A DNA stretch of 64,000 nucleotides, from NCBI GenBank assembly GCA_040218795.1, contig JAVJQT010000007.1, positions 212,606-276,605 of the forward strand, in the 5' to 3' direction. The position numbers and the translations under genes were made by a program. A model generated the notes under the pieces. That model searched no databases. It was not told where the DNA came from and worked only from the letters and a program-made list of their open reading frames with translations. This document shows positions 60,020-64,000 of this stretch, piece by piece (position 1 is the stretch's first letter; the number at the start of each line of letters is the position of its first letter). This stretch comes from CCMP332 sp040218795 (GTDB taxonomy: Bacteria > Bacteroidota > Bacteroidia > Cytophagales > CCMP332).

Positions 60020-61670
60020 GAAATACATCTTAATTGGACTTTTATCACTGACGACATTCTCCTTTTATTCTTTTGTCGATCAGTACGGAGACAAATATTT
60101 TGAGATAGCCAAAAATCTCGACATCATGGCTACCGTATTTAGAGAGGTTAATACATATTATGTAGATGAAATTGATCCGGGTCAATTAATGCGAGTAGGA
60201 ATTGATGCGATGCTCGCCAGTCTTGACCCCTACACCAATTATATATCCGAAGATCAGATTGAAGATTTCAGAACCATGACCACCGGACAATATGGCGGGA
60301 TAGGTGCCGTGATTGGTAAAAGAAATGATGATATTGTGGTGATCATTCCATATGAAGGGGATCCGGCCGATGAAGCGGGCTTAAAAGCAGGCGATAAAAT
60401 TCTGAAAATTGACGATGTCGATCTTTCGGATAAAAATACCGGTGATGTCAGCAAATTATTAAAAGGACAAGCCAATACCCCCGTTGATCTGACAATAATG
60501 AGATATGGCGAGGAAAAACCAATGCTCATAAATGTAAAACGCAAGAAAATTAAAATCGAAAATATCCCATTTCACGGCATGCTTAACGAAGAGGTAGGAT
60601 ATATACGATTGACTGATTTTTCAATTGGGGCTTATTCAGACGTGAGAATGGCATTTGAGGAATTGCAGAAAGAAGGAATGAAGAAATTGATCTTTGACCT
60701 TCGTGATAATCCGGGGGGATCTTTAACTGAAGCAGTTAAGATCTGTTCTATATTCTTGCCAACCGGTTCAAAAGTGGTAGAGACTAAAGGCAAATACGAA
60801 AAAAACAACAGCGTATATAATACATTAATACCGCCTTTGGATACCGCAGAGATTCCACTGACTGTACTAACGAGCGAATCTTCAGCTTCTGCCTCTGAAA
60901 TTGTGGCAGGCGTAATTCAGGATTATGACAGGGGAGTGGTCGTGGGCAACAGGACATTTGGAAAAGGATTGGTACAAATGACGCGACCTTTGGTGTATAA
61001 CTCTCAATTAAAAGTTACTACTTCAAGGTATTATATCCCAAGTGGCAGATGTATTCAGGCCATTGATTACAGTAAAAAAGATAATAATGGAAATGGAGAA
61101 AAAGTGCCGGATTCATTAAGGGCAAAATTTGAAACAGCCAATGGCCGCGTGGTCTACGATGGCAAAGGCATCAAACCGGATTTTACAGTTGAGATAGACG
61201 ATCCTGCACCAATCAGCATAAGCCTGATCAGTAAAAATCTGATTTTTGATTATGCTACGAAATATTATTATTCACATCCGGAAATTGCTCCTCCCGATGA
61301 ATTTGAATTAAGCGATGAAGAATATTCTGAATTTACCAAATGGCTTAGCGACAAAGATTACGGATATACCACCCAGGTAGAAAAAACAATTGAGGAATTG
61401 GTGGATGAGTCAAAGAAAGAGAAATATTTTGAGCACATTCAGACTGAAATAGAATCCTTAAAGACCACCGTAGAAAACAGCAAAAGTTCGGACCTGACTT
61501 TATTTAAGGAAGAAGTAAAGGAATTACTAGAACAGGAAATAGTTTCTAGATACTATTATCAAAAAGGCATGGTTCAGGCTTCCTTTGATTGGGATAAAGA
61601 TGTGTTAAAAGCTTTGGAATTGTTTTCACAAATGCCTTTGTACGCTTCAACACTAGAAGCCAGAAAATAA
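60006..61670 (+). CDS. S41-family C-terminal processing protease (CtpA-like)
   Basis: 554 residues, N-terminal hydrophobic segment (about 7-22) as signal or anchor. PDZ domain at about 85-180 (GGIGAVIGKRNDDIVVI, GLKAGDKILKIDDVDLS) and peptidase S41 domain with the Ser motif SSASASEIV (292-300) and catalytic Lys320 (FGKGLV). The C-terminal region (about 430-554) is helical. Substrate unknown; family members trim C-termini of exported proteins. It overlaps rnpA by 14 bases and ends one base before the TSUP permease gene. Confidence 0.92.
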   Translation: MQRTKKYILIGLLSLTTFSFYSFVDQYGDKYFEIAKNLDIMATVFREVNTYYVDEIDPGQLMRVGIDAMLASLDPYTNYISEDQIEDFRTMTTGQYGGIGAVIGKRNDDIVVIIPYEGDPADEAGLKAGDKILKIDDVDLSDKNTGDVSKLLKGQANTPVDLTIMRYGEEKPMLINVKRKKIKIENIPFHGMLNEEVGYIRLTDFSIGAYSDVRMAFEELQKEGMKKLIFDLRDNPGGSLTEAVKICSIFLPTGSKVVETKGKYEKNNSVYNTLIPPLDTAEIPLTVLTSESSASASEIVAGVIQDYDRGVVVGNRTFGKGLVQMTRPLVYNSQLKVTTSRYYIPSGRCIQAIDYSKKDNNGNGEKVPDSLRAKFETANGRVVYDGKGIKPDFTVEIDDPAPISISLISKNLIFDYATKYYYSHPEIAPPDEFELSDEEYSEFTKWLSDKDYGYTTQVEKTIEELVDESKKEKYFEHIQTEIESLKTTVENSKSSDLTLFKEEVKELLEQEIVSRYYYQKGMVQASFDWDKDVLKALELFSQMPLYASTLEARK

Positions 61671-62471
61671 ATGGATGTTCTTTTCTTATTCCTGGCCGGA
61701 ATAATCGGTGGTTTTTTTGCGGGTTTATTAGGCATCGGGGGGGGAATTATCTACATAGCCATTTTACCTTATGCACTGAGAAATTATGGATTATCAAATG
61801 AAATTCTGGTAGGCGCAGTCATTGCTAATTCCATTTTAGCAACATTTTTTGCAGCATTACTTTCATTATACCGTCAGCATATTCATAAAAATATTTACAT
61901 AAGTGAATCAATATCCATTGGCATTCCCGGCGCGGTGATTCTAATTCTGGCCTTTTCTATAATCGTAGAGCAGGGCATGTATAAGTTTGTGTATTTTAAT
62001 GTATTGATAATAGCGATTTTATTATTCATGTTGGCCAGACATTTTTTCAAATTAAAAAAAGAAAAATTGCGAGAGAGAAAGCCAAATCAATTATTATATA
62101 GTTCTATTGGTGCCTCAGGTGGATTGCTATCAGCATTTTCAGGATTGGGAGGAGGCGCAATTGTTGTTCCCTTGCTGGTATCAATAACTAGAATGGACAT
62201 AAAAAAAGCCACCTCAATTTCAATGGGATTTATTCTATGTGCATCTTTTGCTTTGAGTATATATAATATGGCATTCTCGAAACTTAACATTGAAAACAGT
62301 TTCGGTGGTGTAATTATTTTACCGGTCATTGGCCCCTTGATTTTGGGAGTGATTGTTTCAGCACCTTTTGGCGTAATTGCCTCAAAGAAAGTGAGCTCAT
62401 CAACGCTAACGGTATTATTTATTTTGTTCGTAATAATAGTAATGATTACCAGAATTTTGGATTTAATCTAA
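61671..62471 (+). CDS. TSUP (TauE/SafE) family membrane permease
   Basis: 266 residues with about eight hydrophobic helices. The duplicated signature is visible: GFFAGLLGIGGGIIYIAIL near residues 14-32 and GLLSAFSGLGGGAIVVPLL near 151-169, which flank the two halves. Family members move sulphite or sulphur-containing organic acids; the substrate here is unknown. It begins directly after the protease gene and overlaps tsaB by 1 base. Confidence 0.88.
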   Translation: MDVLFLFLAGIIGGFFAGLLGIGGGIIYIAILPYALRNYGLSNEILVGAVIANSILATFFAALLSLYRQHIHKNIYISESISIGIPGAVILILAFSIIVEQGMYKFVYFNVLIIAILLFMLARHFFKLKKEKLRERKPNQLLYSSIGASGGLLSAFSGLGGGAIVVPLLVSITRMDIKKATSISMGFILCASFALSIYNMAFSKLNIENSFGGVIILPVIGPLILGVIVSAPFGVIASKKVSSSTLTVLFILFVIIVMITRILDLI

Positions 62472-63181
62472 TGGAAATTGGTCTATGCATAGAAACCTCT
62501 GATGAGATTTGCTCCGTAGCATTAAATGATAGTTCCGGTCAAATTCATACTCTGGAATCCGATGAGCCAAAATCACATGCCAGGGCAATCACAAAATTAA
62601 TTGCCCAAATATTAGATAAAGCAGAACTCGAAATCAGTAAAATTGATTTTGTGGCGGTGTCTTCAGGTCCGGGTTCCTATACCGGTTTAAGGATTGGGAT
62701 TTCCACGGCAAAAGGGATTTGTTATACGCTGAATAAACCATTAATTGCCATCGATGTGTTTGAGATAATTAAAAGGACAGCTATCCAAAAAGATTTGATA
62801 AAAGGCAAAATTCCATTTGCAATGATTGACGCCCGCCGAATGGAAGTTTATGCTCAGAAATGGCGGAAGGATTTAACAAAAGAGGGATTTGCATTTCCTT
62901 TGATTCTGGACGAGACTTTTTTGTCAAATGAGGAAATAGAAAAACTAATCTTTATCGGAAGCGGTGCAAAAAAAGTTAATTTGATTAAAGACAATTTAGA
63001 TATTGAATTTTTTGATATCAGGCCTCATGCAAAATATATGTTTGAAATGGCTATTCAGAAATTTAAAAATGGAAAGACAGAAGACGTCGCCTATTTTGAA
63101 CCTTTTTATCTTAAAGAGTTTTACATAACAAAACCAAAAAATGTCTTAAAAACGGGGAATGGAGAGAGAAATAGTAAATAG
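62471..63181 (+). CDS. tsaB: tRNA threonylcarbamoyladenosine biosynthesis protein TsaB
   Basis: 236 residues. ASKHA-fold partner of TsaD in making t6A of tRNA. VAVSSGPGSYTGLRIGISTAKG is the diagnostic motif near residues 62-83, with CIETSDEICSVAL at the N-terminus. The usual fold has a second half with AMIDARRMEVYAQ, which is present. It overlaps the TSUP gene by 1 base and the DUF2480 gene by 23 bases. Confidence 0.93.
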   Translation: MEIGLCIETSDEICSVALNDSSGQIHTLESDEPKSHARAITKLIAQILDKAELEISKIDFVAVSSGPGSYTGLRIGISTAKGICYTLNKPLIAIDVFEIIKRTAIQKDLIKGKIPFAMIDARRMEVYAQKWRKDLTKEGFAFPLILDETFLSNEEIEKLIFIGSGAKKVNLIKDNLDIEFFDIRPHAKYMFEMAIQKFKNGKTEDVAYFEPFYLKEFYITKPKNVLKTGNGERNSK

Positions 63182-63674
63182 GGTCGCGAATAGCAAATTG
63201 ATCACTATCAATCCGGAAGACTTTATTCCTGAAGGAGAACGAATGATAATTGATCTAAAGGAAATTCTGCATCAGGGTATGATTTTAAGAGAAGCTGATT
63301 TCAGGTCTTGGGCAAAAGAAAACGATTGGGATAAATACAAAAACGCATTTGTTGCGATTACCTGTTCGGTAGACGCCATAATTCCTCAATGGGCATATAT
63401 GGTCATTGCAAGTAAGCTTTCCGGAATTGCAAAAAGTATATGCAAAGGAAATACGGAGGACCTTGAGAAAGAATTATTTCGCAATGAGCTTTCAAAGCTT
63501 AATCCGGAAGAGTTCTTAGACAAGCCTGTAGTTATCAAGGGGTGTTCAGACAATCAAATTCCTGATGAATCCTATGTGTGGATTACAGAAAAAATCAAAC
63601 CCTATGTCAGGAGTATTATGTACGGTGAACCATGCAGCACAGTACCGGTATACAAGGCATCTAAAAAAAATTAA
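63159..63674 (+). CDS. DUF2480 family protein
   Basis: 171 residues. REIVNRVANSKLITINPEDF and DLKEILHQGMILREADFR are the family start; the middle has CSVDAIIPQWAYMVIASKL and the end VWITEKIKPYVRSIMYGEPCS. A conserved cytosolic family of Bacteroidota of unknown function. It starts 23 bases inside tsaB and ends the operon in front of the rRNA leader; no terminator hairpin is obvious just after the stop. Confidence 0.88.
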   Translation: MEREIVNRVANSKLITINPEDFIPEGERMIIDLKEILHQGMILREADFRSWAKENDWDKYKNAFVAITCSVDAIIPQWAYMVIASKLSGIAKSICKGNTEDLEKELFRNELSKLNPEEFLDKPVVIKGCSDNQIPDESYVWITEKIKPYVRSIMYGEPCSTVPVYKASKKN

Positions 63675-63693
63675 ATCTATTTCTGAATATGCA

Positions 63694-63723
63694 TTGCGCT
63701 AAAATAATTTCAGCGTATATTTG
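63694..63723 (+). promoter_or_regulatory. rRNA promoter P1
   Basis: TTG (63694-63696), 19-base spacer, TATATTTG (63716-63723). It is followed by the nine-base inverted repeat at 63729-63752, which could serve as operator or attenuator. Confidence 0.62.
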
Positions 63724-63797
63724 TCGCCCTTTTCACAGAATTTTGTGAAAAGATTTAAAGGTAGTTTTACATCCTGAAAAATATTTTTCTAAAAGGT

Positions 63798-63828
63798 TTG
63801 GATGGGAATTTAAGTATAACTACTTTTG
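63798..63828 (+). promoter_or_regulatory. rRNA promoter P2
   Basis: TTG (63798-63800), 20-base spacer, TACTTTTG (63821-63828). Located about 165 bases before the 16S start. Confidence 0.65.
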
Positions 63829-63990
63829 CATCCGCTTTTAGCCGAAAGGGTTATAAAGTGGGATAAAGTTCTTTGAAGAAATTAATGACAGCAAAACGCG
63901 GATCCTGGAATTTTTATAAAATTTTAAGGAGACAAAGACCGTCTTGAGTTGAAGGAAAATTTTCTTGTACACAAGAAGTGAAGACTTCTT

Positions 63991-64000
63991 ACTATGGAGA
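63991..64000 (+). rRNA. 16S ribosomal RNA, first ten bases only
   Basis: The last bases ACTATGGAGA fit the 5' end of Bacteroidota 16S rRNA, which continues GTTTGATCCTGGCTCAG past the window. Placement follows alignment with E. coli base 10 at position 64000. The rRNA-type leader in front supports it. Only ten bases are visible, so the call rests on that and the context. Confidence 0.8.

Larger units (their letters stand above)
63675..63990 (+). promoter_or_regulatory. Leader region of an rRNA operon
   Basis: 316 bases without an open frame. In order: promoter P1 (63694-63723), a perfect nine-base inverted repeat (63729-63737 and 63744-63752), promoter P2 (63798-63828), an anti-termination boxA-like AGTTCTTTGAA (63867-63877) and a short perfect hairpin (63973-63979 and 63984-63990, stem AAGAAGT/ACTTCTT) just before the 16S start. 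Confidence 0.75.

Overview
This AT-rich window looks like chromosomal DNA from a Bacteroidota of the Cytophagia type. Pointers are: a GldB-type gliding protein at the left edge; four secreted proteins with type IX secretion (T9SS) C-terminal sorting domains; promoters of the TTG-N19/20-TANNTTTG (-33/-7) kind in front of rpsU, rpmH and the rRNA operon; almost no Shine-Dalgarno sequences; a DUF4295 gene behind rpmB-rpmG; two bacillithiol genes (bshC and ytxJ); and a fused alpha-beta 2-oxoacid dehydrogenase E1. No species can be named from the sequence alone.

Layout. 1-4.1 kb: end of gldB, a secreted protein, a DUF4407 membrane protein, then a Crp-like regulator with a small membrane protein and a START-domain protein. 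4.1-8.6 kb: accessory region, all genes on the minus strand, in which single genes or gene pairs are separated by imperfect inverted repeats, like a gene-cassette array without an integrase. 8.8-12.1 kb: flavin reductase, lipoprotein, glycosyltransferase, ECF sigma factor with a tiny overlapping partner. 12.2-22.5 kb: uvrA, coaX, outer membrane and TPR proteins, lptC, a CorC/GldE-like protein and a PpiD-like chaperone, in one direction and mostly envelope-related. 22.5-28.4 kb: rocD, then rpmB-rpmG-DUF4295, ftsY, rimO, bshC. 28.5-34.4 kb: three tandem paralogous T9SS-exported Asp-box proteins. 34.5-43.9 kb: mnmD-like and ispF on the minus strand; then on the plus strand E1 dehydrogenase, a small lipoprotein, a protein built of 49-residue repeats, ytxJ, an outer membrane protein, lipA, a tetrapyrrole-type methylase and metK.

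43.9-45.4 kb: the hpf-xerC-rpsU set. 45.46-46.77 kb: an array of hairpin-forming repeats in two subtypes (about 133 and 162 bp) that encloses a GIY-YIG nuclease gene; with the cassette-like region and the 49-residue-repeat protein, this is the most unusual part of the window. 46.8-48.8 kb: acyl-CoA dehydrogenase and an outer membrane protein. 48.8-55.3 kb: a nucleotide-sugar operon (acetyltransferase, UDP-sugar dehydrogenase, galE, rfbB, WbpP-like epimerase, rfbA) ending in deoC. 55.4-63.7 kb: AlbA_2 protein, another T9SS protein, GNAT-like protein, PfkB kinase, rpmH-rnpA, an S41 protease, a TSUP permease, tsaB and a DUF2480 protein. The window closes with the leader of an rRNA operon; the last ten bases appear to be the first ten of 16S rRNA.

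Functional links: LptC, PpiD-like, TPR and barrel proteins serve the outer membrane; the sugar operon feeds surface polysaccharide; LipA makes the lipoyl group used by E1-containing complexes; BshC makes bacillithiol and YtxJ is thought to act on bacillithiolated proteins. Start codons were moved inward from the longest open frame where a signal peptide, conserved N-terminus or neighbouring gene favoured it.
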